A stretch of DNA of 64,000 bases from Acidobacteriota bacterium (GTDB taxonomy: Bacteria; Acidobacteriota; Terriglobia; Terriglobales; Acidobacteriaceae), in assembly GCA_018268915.1 (NCBI GenBank), contig JAFDVQ010000006.1, positions 186,001 through 250,000 of the forward strand. Direction: 5' to 3'. The position numbers and the translations under genes were made by a program. How positions within the stretch are numbered: the first letter of the stretch is position 1; each line of letters starts with the position of its first letter. Shown here in pieces: positions 45,085-53,803 of the stretch. Under the pieces are notes generated by a model. The model was given only the letters and a program-made list of their open reading frames with translations, was not told the origin of the DNA and ran no database searches.

Positions 45085-45795
45085 CTACTTCAAAGACCTC
45101 GGATCCGACCTGTTCACAGGCGACTTGCTGTTCAGCAGCGACACCAATTCCCTCGCACCGCCCGGAACCCCGACTCTGCCTTCACGAATGATCTCCTTCG
45201 CGCTCAGCTTCTTCCCATAGAGATTCTCATTCGCGCCGCCATCCGAACGCAGCGTAGACCCCTCCAGCGACACGCCCGCAAACAGCCCCTTGTTCCGCGA
45301 GTACGACAGGATCTCCGCATTCATCACGATGTCCGTCGCACCCTCGGCTGTCCTTCCCTTAGGCCCTGCCGCCGCCGAAGCATCCGCGCCCAGTTTCACC
45401 TTGCTCGACAGCAGCGACTCCGCGCCCTTCACATTCATCACCAGCAAAACAAAATCCGTCGCCTGCCCGCCGAGCTGAAATCCGATGCTCAGTCCCTCGA
45501 GAGCAAACATCGCCGGAGCGCCCCAACGCCCCGTGAAGTGTGCACCGCCGCGGCACACCATCACGCCGCGCCCGTAGCTTCCGCCCACTCCAAACGCCGC
45601 CTTCTTCACCGACGGCAAAATCACCACGCACTCCGCCTTGTTCAAAAGGTCCTGCGGAATGTCATCGGGAACATTCAGGATCTCCTTCAACACCGTTCCC
45701 GCTTCCTTCACGCGATCTTCTTCGCGCTCATCTTTCGCGGCAAAAACCGGTGCCGCCATCAACAACAAAACCGCACACACAATCAACTTCTTCAT
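45085..45795 (-). CDS. SYLF domain (lipid-binding Ysc84-type) protein, exported
   Basis: The 236-residue product begins with a signal peptide (MKKLIVCAVLLLMAAPVFAA). The mature part has the SYLF pattern: IPQDLLNKAECVVILPSVKK, GRGVMVCRGG, GFQLGGQATDFVLLVMN, and the ending GLFAGVSLEGSTLR. SYLF domains bind phosphoinositides or other lipids; the role of secreted bacterial forms is unknown. It is convergent with the sigma gene; hairpin copy 3 lies in between. Confidence 0.9.
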   Translation of the reverse strand: MKKLIVCAVLLLMAAPVFAAKDEREEDRVKEAGTVLKEILNVPDDIPQDLLNKAECVVILPSVKKAAFGVGGSYGRGVMVCRGGAHFTGRWGAPAMFALEGLSIGFQLGGQATDFVLLVMNVKGAESLLSSKVKLGADASAAAGPKGRTAEGATDIVMNAEILSYSRNKGLFAGVSLEGSTLRSDGGANENLYGKKLSAKEIIREGRVGVPGGARELVSLLNSKSPVNRSDPRSLK

Positions 45796-45933
45796 GGAAA
45801 ACCTCCTCGAGACAGTGTTGAAGCAGGATCAGATCATTGCGTCCTGGGAATCGTCTTCATTGTAAGCTGCCGAAAAACTCACATCGCAACAACTCTCTAC
45901 AATTTCGAGGCTGACTTGAACGTCTCCTAACTC

Positions 45934-46425
45934 ATGCGTCTCGAAGCATCCGTTCACATCCGCCGTTCCCCGCAAGACGTCTGGGCCTATCTCGGCGACG
46001 TGTCCAATGTCGCCGCCTGGGATCGCGGCGTCTCCCGCACCGAGCCATCATCCAGCACCCCGCCCGGTGTCGGCTTCGAGTTCGACACCTATGCACACCC
46101 GCGCTCCAACTCACGCGATGGCTCGTGGGGCAAAATGTCCTACCGCATTGCCGAGATCGACCCCATCCGCGGCTGCACGATCCAGCTGACAAGCAAGGCC
46201 GGCAATGCGCGTTACTTTAAGCACGCCCTGTGGCACTTTCGCGTCGAAGCCGAACAAGACGGCAGTCGCGTCTTCTGTGCCGCTCTCTTCACGCTGAGAT
46301 GGCAGTATCTGCTTCTTGCTCCCGTTTTCCTGGCCACGAAGCGAGCCATCCGCACCGACCTCGAACAACTGAGAGAAAAGCTCGAAGACGCAGACCAACC
46401 AAGTAAGGCGCTTCAGACTCCTTGA
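45934..46425 (+). CDS. SRPBCC (START-like) family protein
   Basis: The 163-residue product has the N-terminal pattern of polyketide cyclase/dehydrase-type SRPBCC proteins, MRLEASVHIRRSPQDVWAYL then NVAAWDRGVSRTE, and a long C-terminal helix (AIRTDLEQLREKLEDADQ). These bind hydrophobic ligands in a cavity. Ligand unknown. It is divergent from the SYLF gene. Confidence 0.85.
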   Translation: MRLEASVHIRRSPQDVWAYLGDVSNVAAWDRGVSRTEPSSSTPPGVGFEFDTYAHPRSNSRDGSWGKMSYRIAEIDPIRGCTIQLTSKAGNARYFKHALWHFRVEAEQDGSRVFCAALFTLRWQYLLLAPVFLATKRAIRTDLEQLREKLEDADQPSKALQTP

Positions 46426-46500
46426 TTCCGTTGCACAAGTCACATTCGGCCTCATCCTCATGTGCTACTCTCTCGGCGACCCAGAAAGGCAAATCCGGCC

Positions 46501-48768
46501 ATGATTAAAAGGCTCGCCCTCGCATTTGCGTCTTTGACCGCGCTACTTGTCGTTTCAAACGCGCCCGCCCAGTTTCCGGGAATGTCCTCCTCCAAGCACT
46601 ACGCCTGGTCCGACAAGTCCCTCTCACCCGACGCCCGCGCCGACATGGTCATCAAAGAGATGACTCTCGACGAAAAGATCCAGCTTCTGCATGGCCCAGG
46701 TTGGGGCGTTCTCATGAGTTCCGCGCCGGAGTCAGGCCCTCTTACGCGCGCCATCTCCGTCCTCGGTTTCATCCCCGGAATTCCCCGCCTTGGCGTCCCT
46801 GATCTCCAGATGACCGACTCAAATCAGGGCGTCTCCATGGCCGGCACGAAGGGCCGTTACGCCACCGCCTTGCCCTCGGATGAAGCCATGGCCGCCGCAT
46901 GGGACCCAGCACTTTCTTACGAGATTGGCACCATGATCGGCCATGAAGTTCGAGCGCTCGGCTTCAACATGTCTCTAGGGTCCGGCATCAATATGATTCG
47001 CGAGCCGCGCAACGGCCGCACCTTCGAGTACAAAGGCGAAGACCCGCTCCTCGCCGGCACACTCGCTGGCCAGGAACTGAAAGCCGAAAAGGCCCTCCAC
47101 ATCATCACTGACCTCAAGCACTACGCCGTCAACGATCAGGACGCTGGCCGCATCGTGGTCAACTCCATCATCAGCAAACGCGCCATGCAGGAGAGCGATC
47201 TCCTCGCGTTCCAGATCGCGCTTCGCGACTCCGATGCCGGAGCCTTCATGTGCTCCTACAACCGCATCAACGGCATTTATGCGTGCGAGAATCCCTACAC
47301 TCTCACTGACGTCCTCAAAAAACAGTTCGGCTTCAGAGGCTTCGTCGTCTCCGATTGGGGTGGCACCCAGAGCACCGTCGCCGCCGCCAAAGCCGGCCTC
47401 GACATGGAGATGCCTGGCAACGACTCCTTTGGCGCGCCACTCAAGAAGGCCGTCGAATCAGGCGAAGTCCCCATGGATCGCCTCAATGACATGGTCCACC
47501 GCATCCTCCGCACCGAGTTCGACTCCGGTATCTTCGACGATCCACCGCAACAGGATGCTCCCGACGTTTTGAAAGGTCTCGAAGTCGCCCAAAAAACCGA
47601 AGAGCACGGAATCGTTCTCCTGAAGAACTCAGCCGGTCAGCTTCCACTCAATGCCGGAGCCATCAAATCAATCGCTGTCATCGGTGGGCATGCTGATGCT
47701 GGTGTAATTTCCGGGGGCGGCTCCTCGCAAGTCTCACCCGCGGGCGGCAATGCTGTTCCTCCGCCGCCTGAAATGGCTCGAAACCCGCTGGCCTTCTTCC
47801 TCCTGCCCGTCTACCACCGCTCTGTTCCGCTCAAAGGCATTGAAGCCAAAGCCCCGCATGCCGCAGTCAAGTTCGATCCCGGTACCGATCCCGCAGCCGC
47901 TGCCGCTCTCGCCAAATCCTCTGACGTAGCTATCGTCTTCGCCGTCCAGCACGAATCCGAAGGCATGGACCTTAAGACCATCGCGCTTCCCGACAAGCAG
48001 GACGCCCTCATCGAAGCCGTTGCCGCGGCCAATCCTCACACCATCGTCGTGGTCGAATCCGGCGGCGCAGTCCTCATGCCCTGGATCGACAAAGTTGCCG
48101 CAATCGTTGAAGCCTGGTTTCCCGGCATCCGCGGCTCAGAAGCCATCGCCAACGTTCTCTTCGGCCAGGTAAATCCATCGGGCAAGCTCCCCATCACCTT
48201 CCCGAAAAGCGAAGCCGACCTTCCTCATCCAACACACATCGATCCGCCCAAAGCTGACGCAACCCATGTTGTGCCAAAGCTCCCCGGAGCTCCCGGCCCA
48301 GTCGGCATGATGATGGGAATCGCCCCGCCCTTTGACGCCAACTACGACGAAGGCCTGAAGGTCGGTTACAAGTGGTACGACGCCGAGAAGAAGCCTGTGC
48401 TCTTTCCCTTCGGTTATGGCCTCTCCTACACCACCTACGCCTACTCTGGACTCAAGGTCACGCCCGGTGACTCCACTGAAGTCTCCTTCACCGTCAAGAA
48501 CACCGGCAAGCGCGCCGGCAGCGAAATCGCCCAGGTATACGCTTCTTTGCCTGATTCTGCCGGTGAGCCTCCCAACCGCCTCGTCGGCTGGACGAAGATC
48601 GATCTCGCCCCCGGCGAATCGAAACAAGTCACCGTGCCCGTCACTCGCGAGCGCCTTCAAATCTTCGATGAAGCATCCGACTCCTGGAAGCTAGTCTCCG
48701 GCCAGTACACCCTGCGAGTCGGCGCATCCTCACGCGACCTGCCCCTCCACCAATCCGTCAGCTTCTAG
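46501..48768 (+). CDS. Glycoside hydrolase family 3 beta-glucosidase, secreted
   Basis: The 755-residue product has a signal peptide (IKRLALAFASLTALLVVSNA), a GH3 N-terminal barrel with ALPSDEAMAAAWDPALSYEI, KHYAVNDQDAGR and the nucleophile motif GFVVSDWGGT, a GH3 C-terminal domain (EHGIVLLKNSAGQLPLN, GNAVPPPPEMARN insertion) and a fibronectin III-like end (TGKRAGSEIAQVYASLPDS). It should release glucose or related sugars from beta-glucans outside the cytosol. ATG 46501 is chosen because a signal peptide begins there; the frame extends 39 bases upstream without a ribosome site. Confidence 0.93.
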   Translation: MIKRLALAFASLTALLVVSNAPAQFPGMSSSKHYAWSDKSLSPDARADMVIKEMTLDEKIQLLHGPGWGVLMSSAPESGPLTRAISVLGFIPGIPRLGVPDLQMTDSNQGVSMAGTKGRYATALPSDEAMAAAWDPALSYEIGTMIGHEVRALGFNMSLGSGINMIREPRNGRTFEYKGEDPLLAGTLAGQELKAEKALHIITDLKHYAVNDQDAGRIVVNSIISKRAMQESDLLAFQIALRDSDAGAFMCSYNRINGIYACENPYTLTDVLKKQFGFRGFVVSDWGGTQSTVAAAKAGLDMEMPGNDSFGAPLKKAVESGEVPMDRLNDMVHRILRTEFDSGIFDDPPQQDAPDVLKGLEVAQKTEEHGIVLLKNSAGQLPLNAGAIKSIAVIGGHADAGVISGGGSSQVSPAGGNAVPPPPEMARNPLAFFLLPVYHRSVPLKGIEAKAPHAAVKFDPGTDPAAAAALAKSSDVAIVFAVQHESEGMDLKTIALPDKQDALIEAVAAANPHTIVVVESGGAVLMPWIDKVAAIVEAWFPGIRGSEAIANVLFGQVNPSGKLPITFPKSEADLPHPTHIDPPKADATHVVPKLPGAPGPVGMMMGIAPPFDANYDEGLKVGYKWYDAEKKPVLFPFGYGLSYTTYAYSGLKVTPGDSTEVSFTVKNTGKRAGSEIAQVYASLPDSAGEPPNRLVGWTKIDLAPGESKQVTVPVTRERLQIFDEASDSWKLVSGQYTLRVGASSRDLPLHQSVSF

Positions 48769-48790
48769 CCGTTCCAACTCAAATGGAAGG

Positions 48791-48824
48791 GTGCCCCCGG
48801 TCCCTTGCTTTTGGGGACCGGGGG
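48791..48824. repeat. GTGCCCC-anchored hairpin, copy 4
   Basis: GTGCCCC (48791-48797) is followed by a perfect 11-base stem, CCCCCGGTCCC (48794-48804) with GGGACCGGGGG (48814-48824), around a 9-base loop. It comes directly after the GH3 gene. The arms differ completely from copies 1-3. Confidence 0.82.
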
Positions 48825-48853
48825 AATGAGATGTCACCTTATAAAGGAAAGGG

Positions 48854-48895
48854 GTGCCCCATCCTGAATCGTCCGCTAGGACGATTCAGGATGGG
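48854..48895. repeat. GTGCCCC-anchored hairpin, copy 5
   Basis: GTGCCCC (48854-48860) leads into a perfect 17-base stem (48858-48874 with 48879-48895) and a 4-base loop GCTA. It is the longest stem of the family and stands 29 bases after copy 4, so this gap (48769-48958) holds two members side by side and a short CTGACCCC remnant of the 7-base repeat. Confidence 0.85.
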
Positions 48896-48958
48896 AACTG
48901 GACACTTACCACTGACCCCTGACCACTGACACCTAGTACTCTTCCCCTAGAGGACTAT

Positions 48959-49420
48959 ATGCCCCTACTAATCCTCGCCATCCTCTTCGGCATCATCGCC
49001 GGTCTCCGCTCCATGACCGCCCCCGCTGTTGTCAGCTGGGCCGCCCGCCTCGGCTGGATCCACCTCAACTCCAGTTGGCTCGCTTTCTTCGGCTACTCCT
49101 GGACTCCATGGATCCTCAGCATTGCTGCTATCGGCGAACTGATCGCTGACAAACTTCCCTCCACACCCAGCCGGAAGATGCCTCCTTCTTTCGCGTTCCG
49201 AATCGTCTCCGGCGCGATCTCAGGGTCCGCAATCGGAATGTCTCGCGGCTCTCTTGCCTTAGGCCTTATCGGCGGCGCGATCGGAGCCGTCATCGGAACC
49301 CTCGGCGGAGCAGCAGCCCGCTCAGCACTTGCAAAGATGTTTGGCAAAGATCTCCCTGCAGCCCTCCTTGAAGACGCTGTCGCCATCATCGGAGCAATCC
49401 TCATTCTTAAAGCCGCATAG
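48959..49420 (+). CDS. DUF4126-type membrane protein
   Basis: The 153-residue product is hydrophobic, with about four segments and small-residue-rich helices (ISGSAIGMSRGSLALGLIGG, AIGAVIGTLGGAAARSALA). The N-terminal pattern ILFGIIAGLRSMTAPAVVSW is typical of the DUF4126 group. Function unknown. AGAGGA precedes ATG 48959. It is followed after 45 bases by the flavoprotein gene in the same direction. Confidence 0.82.
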   Translation: MPLLILAILFGIIAGLRSMTAPAVVSWAARLGWIHLNSSWLAFFGYSWTPWILSIAAIGELIADKLPSTPSRKMPPSFAFRIVSGAISGSAIGMSRGSLALGLIGGAIGAVIGTLGGAAARSALAKMFGKDLPAALLEDAVAIIGAILILKAA

Positions 49421-49465
49421 GTAGCCGGATAAACTCGAAACCCGCTTCCCAAAATCTGGAGCATC

Positions 49466-50845
49466 ATGACCACCAACTTCGACGCCATCATCATCGGCTC
49501 CGGCCAGGCTGGCCCCTTCCTCACCGTCCGTCTTGCCACCGCCGGCAAAAAGGTCGCCCTGATTGAGCGCAATGTCCTCGGCGGCACCTGCGTCAACACC
49601 GGCTGCACGCCGACCAAGGCCATGGTCGCTTGCGCCAAGGTCGCACATTCGGCCCGCGACGCAGCCAGATTCGGCGTCCACATTCAGGGCGACATCAACG
49701 TCAATCTCGCCGAGATCAAAGCCCGCAATGATCAGATCGTCCAGAACTCCCGCGACAGTCTCCGCAAGATGCTCGACAGCGCCAAGGGCTGCACAGTCAT
49801 CTACGGTCAGGCGAAATTCACTTCGCCCAACGAAGTTCAGGTCGGCGACCAGACTCTCCACGCCGATCAGATCTTCATCAACGTCGGCGGCCGTGCTTCA
49901 ACTCCCAGTCTCCCGGGTGTGAAAGACATCCGCTATCTCACCAACTCCACTCTGCTTCAGCTCACCGAGCTGCCACGCCATCTCATCGTCGTAGGCGGAG
50001 GTGCCGTCGGCGTCGAGTTCTCCCAGATCTTCCGCCGTCTCGGCAGCGAAGTCACGCTCGTCGAAATGAAATCAGCCCTCGTCTATCGCGAAGATGCGGC
50101 AGCCTCAAAACTCATGAGCGAACTACTCCAGCAGGAAGGCATTCATCTTCGCCTCAACTCCGAGTGCGTATCCTTCTCGCCGCTGCCGGATGGCGTCTGC
50201 GTTCACGTTAGCTGCAAGTCCGACGAGCCCGAGGTCCACGGCTCCCACGTCCTTCTCGCCATGGGGAGAGTTCCCAACACCAGCGATCTGGGACTCGAAG
50301 CGGCCGGCGTGCACACCGACGCACAGGGCTTCATCCCCGTGGACGATCAGCTCCGCACTAACATCCCTCATATCTGGGCACTTGGCGATTGCAACCGCCG
50401 CGGCGCATTCACCCACACCTCGTACAACGACTTCGAGATCGTAGCCGACAATCTGCTCGACGGCGCCTCTCGTCGCGTCACAGACAGGATTCCTGTTCGC
50501 GCCACTTACAGCGACCCGCCACTCGCCCAGGTGGGAATGACCGAAGAAGAAGCGCGCGCCACCGGCCGCAAGCTGCTCATCGCCACCCGGAAAATGAGCT
50601 CCGTCTCGCGCGCTATTGAAAAAGGCGAGACCTTCGGCTTCATGAAGGCCATGGTCGATGCAGAATCAAATCGCATCCTCGGCGCGACCATCTTCGGCGT
50701 CGGCGGAGACGAAGCCATTCACTGCATCCTCTCCACCATGTATGCCAACCAGCCCTACACGGCGCTGACACATGCCGTTCACATCCATCCTACCGTCGCC
50801 GAACTCATCCCAACTCTGCTCGGCTCACTCAAGCCGGCCAGTTGA
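49466..50845 (+). CDS. Class I FAD pyridine nucleotide-disulfide oxidoreductase (mercuric reductase/SthA-like)
   Basis: The 459-residue product has the FAD motif IIIGSGQAGPFLTVRLATAG, the redox disulfide GGTCVNTGCTPTKAMVA (Cys at about 45 and 50), the NAD(P) site VVGGGAVGVEFSQIFRRLG, and at the C-terminus the active-site HIHPTVAELIPTLL. There is no N-terminal metal-binding domain and no C-terminal vicinal cysteine pair, so it is not a true MerA; a dihydrolipoamide dehydrogenase-like or transhydrogenase-like role is possible. It lies downstream of the DUF4126 gene and converges on the ADOP permease 38 bases later. Confidence 0.92.
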   Translation: MTTNFDAIIIGSGQAGPFLTVRLATAGKKVALIERNVLGGTCVNTGCTPTKAMVACAKVAHSARDAARFGVHIQGDINVNLAEIKARNDQIVQNSRDSLRKMLDSAKGCTVIYGQAKFTSPNEVQVGDQTLHADQIFINVGGRASTPSLPGVKDIRYLTNSTLLQLTELPRHLIVVGGGAVGVEFSQIFRRLGSEVTLVEMKSALVYREDAAASKLMSELLQQEGIHLRLNSECVSFSPLPDGVCVHVSCKSDEPEVHGSHVLLAMGRVPNTSDLGLEAAGVHTDAQGFIPVDDQLRTNIPHIWALGDCNRRGAFTHTSYNDFEIVADNLLDGASRRVTDRIPVRATYSDPPLAQVGMTEEEARATGRKLLIATRKMSSVSRAIEKGETFGFMKAMVDAESNRILGATIFGVGGDEAIHCILSTMYANQPYTALTHAVHIHPTVAELIPTLLGSLKPAS

Positions 50846-50882
50846 TCTTCGATCAGCGACCTCGCGACTTCACCACTGACTG

Positions 50883-53447
50883 CTATTCGATTCGCAGCGC
50901 CACCATAGGCTCAACTCCGACCGCCCGTCGCACCGGCACCAGCGAAGCCATCATCGCCGCCGCCGCAAGCAATCCCGCCGCTGACAGGAGCATTACCGGA
51001 TTCCACGGCTGCACGCCGAATAGCTGATCCTTCATCAGCTTCCCAGCCACAATCGCCAGCGGAATCCCAATTCCCAGCCCGATCCCGATTTGCCAGAACG
51101 CACCGCGCAGCACCATCGAGACCACATCGCGACGATCAGCTCCCAGAGCCATCCGCAGTCCGATCTCGTTCGTGCGCTGCTCAACCGTGTACGCCATCAC
51201 GCCATACAGCCCCACCGCCGCGAGCACCAGCCCCAGCAGTCCGAAGAGCGATGTAAGCGTCGCAATCATGTTTTCCTGCTGGAAATCAGCGCTGACTACT
51301 TCCTTATACGGATCAACTCCATAGAGCACGAGGTTCGGATCCACGCTCGAGATCGCTTTGCGAACCTTCTCCTCCATCCCTGGAGGATCTCCCGGAGCCC
51401 AGATCACGATGTTGTAGAGAAAGAGAGAATGCTTCTGACCTTCCGTAATCTCCGCCTCGTCGTAATGCGGAATCTGCAACTCCGACACCCAGGCCATTGG
51501 CCTCACAGGTTCTTTGTAGTCGTACGTCATGTACCGGATGTCTTTGACCACGCCTACAATCTCGAACGTTGACGCGTACTTGATCCGCCCGAACCCGAAA
51601 TGCTGCCCAATCGGATTCTTGTCTTTCAAGAACCTCTTCGCAAAAGCTTCATTCACTACCGCGACCGTACGCGTCGCAGCCGTATCATCTTCGTTCAGCG
51701 CGCGGCCCATCACCATCTTTGCGCCAATGGCATCAAAGAATCCCGGCATCACGCGCGACCAACCGGCACTCGTGTTTTCTTTTTCTCCGGGCTCCGGCTG
51801 CCCTTGAATCCGTACTCCTGAGTTCCAACTGTCGCCCGTCATCGGCGCGTAAAGCGCTGGCGCCACCATCCTCACTCCCGGGATCTTCATCAGGCCTTCA
51901 TCCACGCGCCTGTAAACCTGCTCCATCTGCTCCGGCTTGTAGTTGCCCAGCGTGGGATTGATCCAGGCGATGTAGCGGCCCTCCATCTCAAACCCAAAAT
52001 CCTGGTGCTTCAGATTACGCAAGCTCTGGATCAGCAACGCCGCCGCCGACAGCAGCACCAGCGACATCGCCGCTTGCGCAATCACCAGCGCCTTTTGCGC
52101 CCAGGTCCGGCCTCTGCCCACAGACCGGTTCGCTCCTCGTAACGCCTCCACCGGATCCGTATGCGAAGCAATCCAGGCCGGAGCCGTTCCGAAAATCACT
52201 CCCGTCAAAACCGAGAGGCCCAGCGTGAACAGCAGCACCGTCCACGACGGCTCAGCGCTGACCGGCACGTAGTTGTTCGGTCCGCCAATCTGGAAAGCGA
52301 GACGCAGTATCAATCGCGTCCCCGCATACGCCACGCCAACCCCAAACGCGCCGCCGATCACTGCCAGCAGCACGCTTTCCACCAGCGCTCTGCGCACCAG
52401 CCTCAGACGTGAAGCTCCCATCGCCACGCGAACCGAGACCTGCGTCCGGTTTTTGAGCCCGCGAGCCAGCATCAGGTTCGCCAGGTTTCCGCACGCCACC
52501 AGCAATACGCATCCCGCCGCGATGAGCAGCAACTTTAGTCCATCCTGATACTGATCGCGCATAACCGCAACGCCCCCGCCACCCGGAGCAATATGCAGCG
52601 TCTGTTTCTGCCAGACTTGTTTCTCGATCGGCTCCATATCGGCCACGTGGCTCGCAAGCCAGTCGTGCAGTTCCACGCGCAGCTTCGCTTCCAGAGCCGT
52701 AGGGTTGACTCCCGGCTTAACTCGTCCCAGCAGATCCAGATAGTTTTCGTTCGCTCGCTTGATCCGCGACACTGGCCCGGCCAGAACATCCTCTGCCGTG
52801 ATAGGCACCCAGAAATCCGGCATTCCGTTGCCCGACAGCTTCGCCCCGTAGAATCCCGGCGGTGTCACGCCGATCACCGTGAACGCATTTCCGTTTAGCT
52901 GGAAGCTTCCTCCCACCACAGACGGGTCCGAGCCGAACTTCATCTCCCATGTCCGGTAGCTCATCACCGCAACCGGCGCGGCGCCCACCGTGTCATCAGC
53001 ATCGGTCATCATTCTTCCGATCCAGGGTTGTACACCCAGAGTCCGAAAGAAATTTCCCGATACCTCCTGTCCATTGAAGGTCTGCACCGCGGCAGCCGAT
53101 CCCGCGCGCCTTACCCCCAGCGCAGCGTTCCCTGCCTGCAGCGCTGCCAGGTCGGCAAACTCCGGCGTGTGCTCACGAAAGTTCTTGTACGCTTCCCACG
53201 AAAACAACGAGAAGTTATTGTCGAAGCCCTGCGCGTACCCACCCCAGTTACAGCAACGAATCTTGTCGCCAATCCGCCACAGTTCCTCGGGCTTTGTCAC
53301 CGGCAGCGACTTCAACATCACCTGGTGTACCAGCGTGAAGATCGCAGTCGTGGCCCCAATTCCCAGAGCCAGCGTGATAACCACGGTCGCCGTGAAACCC
53401 GGCGCCTTCCTCAGTTGCCGCAGCGCGTCGCGCAAGTCAGCCAGCAT
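50883..53447 (-). CDS. ADOP-type ABC permease, second copy
   Basis: The 854-residue product starts directly with the first permease half (DALRQLRKAPGFTATVVITL then ALGIGATTAIFTLVHQV), without the cytosolic prefix domain seen in the other two copies. The rest follows the family layout: periplasmic MacB-like domain, FtsX block near 310-420 (ACGNLANLMLARGLKNRTQV), second periplasmic domain and second FtsX block ending RRAVGVEPMVALRIE. It has no PadR gene directly upstream. It is probably controlled with, or separately from, the next PadR-ADOP pair located 356 bases upstream. Confidence 0.92.
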   Translation of the reverse strand: MLADLRDALRQLRKAPGFTATVVITLALGIGATTAIFTLVHQVMLKSLPVTKPEELWRIGDKIRCCNWGGYAQGFDNNFSLFSWEAYKNFREHTPEFADLAALQAGNAALGVRRAGSAAAVQTFNGQEVSGNFFRTLGVQPWIGRMMTDADDTVGAAPVAVMSYRTWEMKFGSDPSVVGGSFQLNGNAFTVIGVTPPGFYGAKLSGNGMPDFWVPITAEDVLAGPVSRIKRANENYLDLLGRVKPGVNPTALEAKLRVELHDWLASHVADMEPIEKQVWQKQTLHIAPGGGGVAVMRDQYQDGLKLLLIAAGCVLLVACGNLANLMLARGLKNRTQVSVRVAMGASRLRLVRRALVESVLLAVIGGAFGVGVAYAGTRLILRLAFQIGGPNNYVPVSAEPSWTVLLFTLGLSVLTGVIFGTAPAWIASHTDPVEALRGANRSVGRGRTWAQKALVIAQAAMSLVLLSAAALLIQSLRNLKHQDFGFEMEGRYIAWINPTLGNYKPEQMEQVYRRVDEGLMKIPGVRMVAPALYAPMTGDSWNSGVRIQGQPEPGEKENTSAGWSRVMPGFFDAIGAKMVMGRALNEDDTAATRTVAVVNEAFAKRFLKDKNPIGQHFGFGRIKYASTFEIVGVVKDIRYMTYDYKEPVRPMAWVSELQIPHYDEAEITEGQKHSLFLYNIVIWAPGDPPGMEEKVRKAISSVDPNLVLYGVDPYKEVVSADFQQENMIATLTSLFGLLGLVLAAVGLYGVMAYTVEQRTNEIGLRMALGADRRDVVSMVLRGAFWQIGIGLGIGIPLAIVAGKLMKDQLFGVQPWNPVMLLSAAGLLAAAAMMASLVPVRRAVGVEPMVALRIE

Positions 53448-53493
53448 ACGTGCCCTTCCCTGACCAGAAATCTAGAAATCCCGAGTGGGGGCT

Positions 53494-53529
53494 GTGCCCC
53501 GTTCATCGCGGTTTCATGCGATGAGCGGG
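53494..53529. repeat. GTGCCCC-anchored hairpin, copy 6
   Basis: GTGCCCC (53494-53500) leads into CCCGTTCATCGCG (53498-53510), which pairs with TGCGATGAGCGGG (53517-53529) over 12 bases. Arms are the same as in copy 1. It is the first member of a cluster in the gap 53448-53803. Confidence 0.8.
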
Positions 53530-53569
53530 CGTTTGTCCCAGTCCATCGTGTTCATCGCGATGCAGAGCT

Positions 53570-53644
53570 GTGCCCCGTTCATCGCGGTATCCGGGATCCC
53601 CGGCGACGGGTCTTCGTCGCTGGGGTGGTACTGCGATGAGCGGG
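53570..53644. repeat. GTGCCCC-anchored hairpin, copy 7, with a nested hairpin
   Basis: GTGCCCC (53570-53576) and the arm CCCGTTCATCGCG (53574-53586) pair with TGCGATGAGCGGG (53632-53644). The 45-base interior carries its own stem, roughly CCCCGGCGAC with GTCGCTGGGG (about 53599-53625). It therefore looks like one hairpin element inserted into the loop of another. Confidence 0.75.
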
Positions 53645-53711
53645 AAGAATTCCCTCAACAAACACAGCACGGTGCTCGCCGTTCTATTTGCGGCAGTCCG
53701 TATCAAAAGAA

Positions 53712-53740
53712 TGGGCTTATGCCGCCAAGGCACAAGCCCA
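53712..53740. repeat. Unanchored hairpin downstream of the cluster
   Basis: TGGGCTT (53712-53718) pairs with AAGCCCA (53734-53740), and TGCC with GGCA inside it. The hairpin lacks the GTGCCCC anchor. A 7-base-arm palindrome, TGTTCGGAACCGAACA (53765-53780), follows 24 bases later near the end of the ADOP gene. Either could terminate the PadR-ADOP transcript. Confidence 0.55.
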
Positions 53741-53803
53741 CCCTGTCCGAATCTCACCCTGCATGTTCGGAACCGAACACCGATTTACAACGCCGGCCCA
53801 GTA

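Noticed and set aside
49466..50845. Calling the disulfide oxidoreductase mercuric reductase (MerA)
   Set aside because: The N-terminal heavy-metal domain and the C-terminal vicinal cysteines are missing and no mer genes are nearby.
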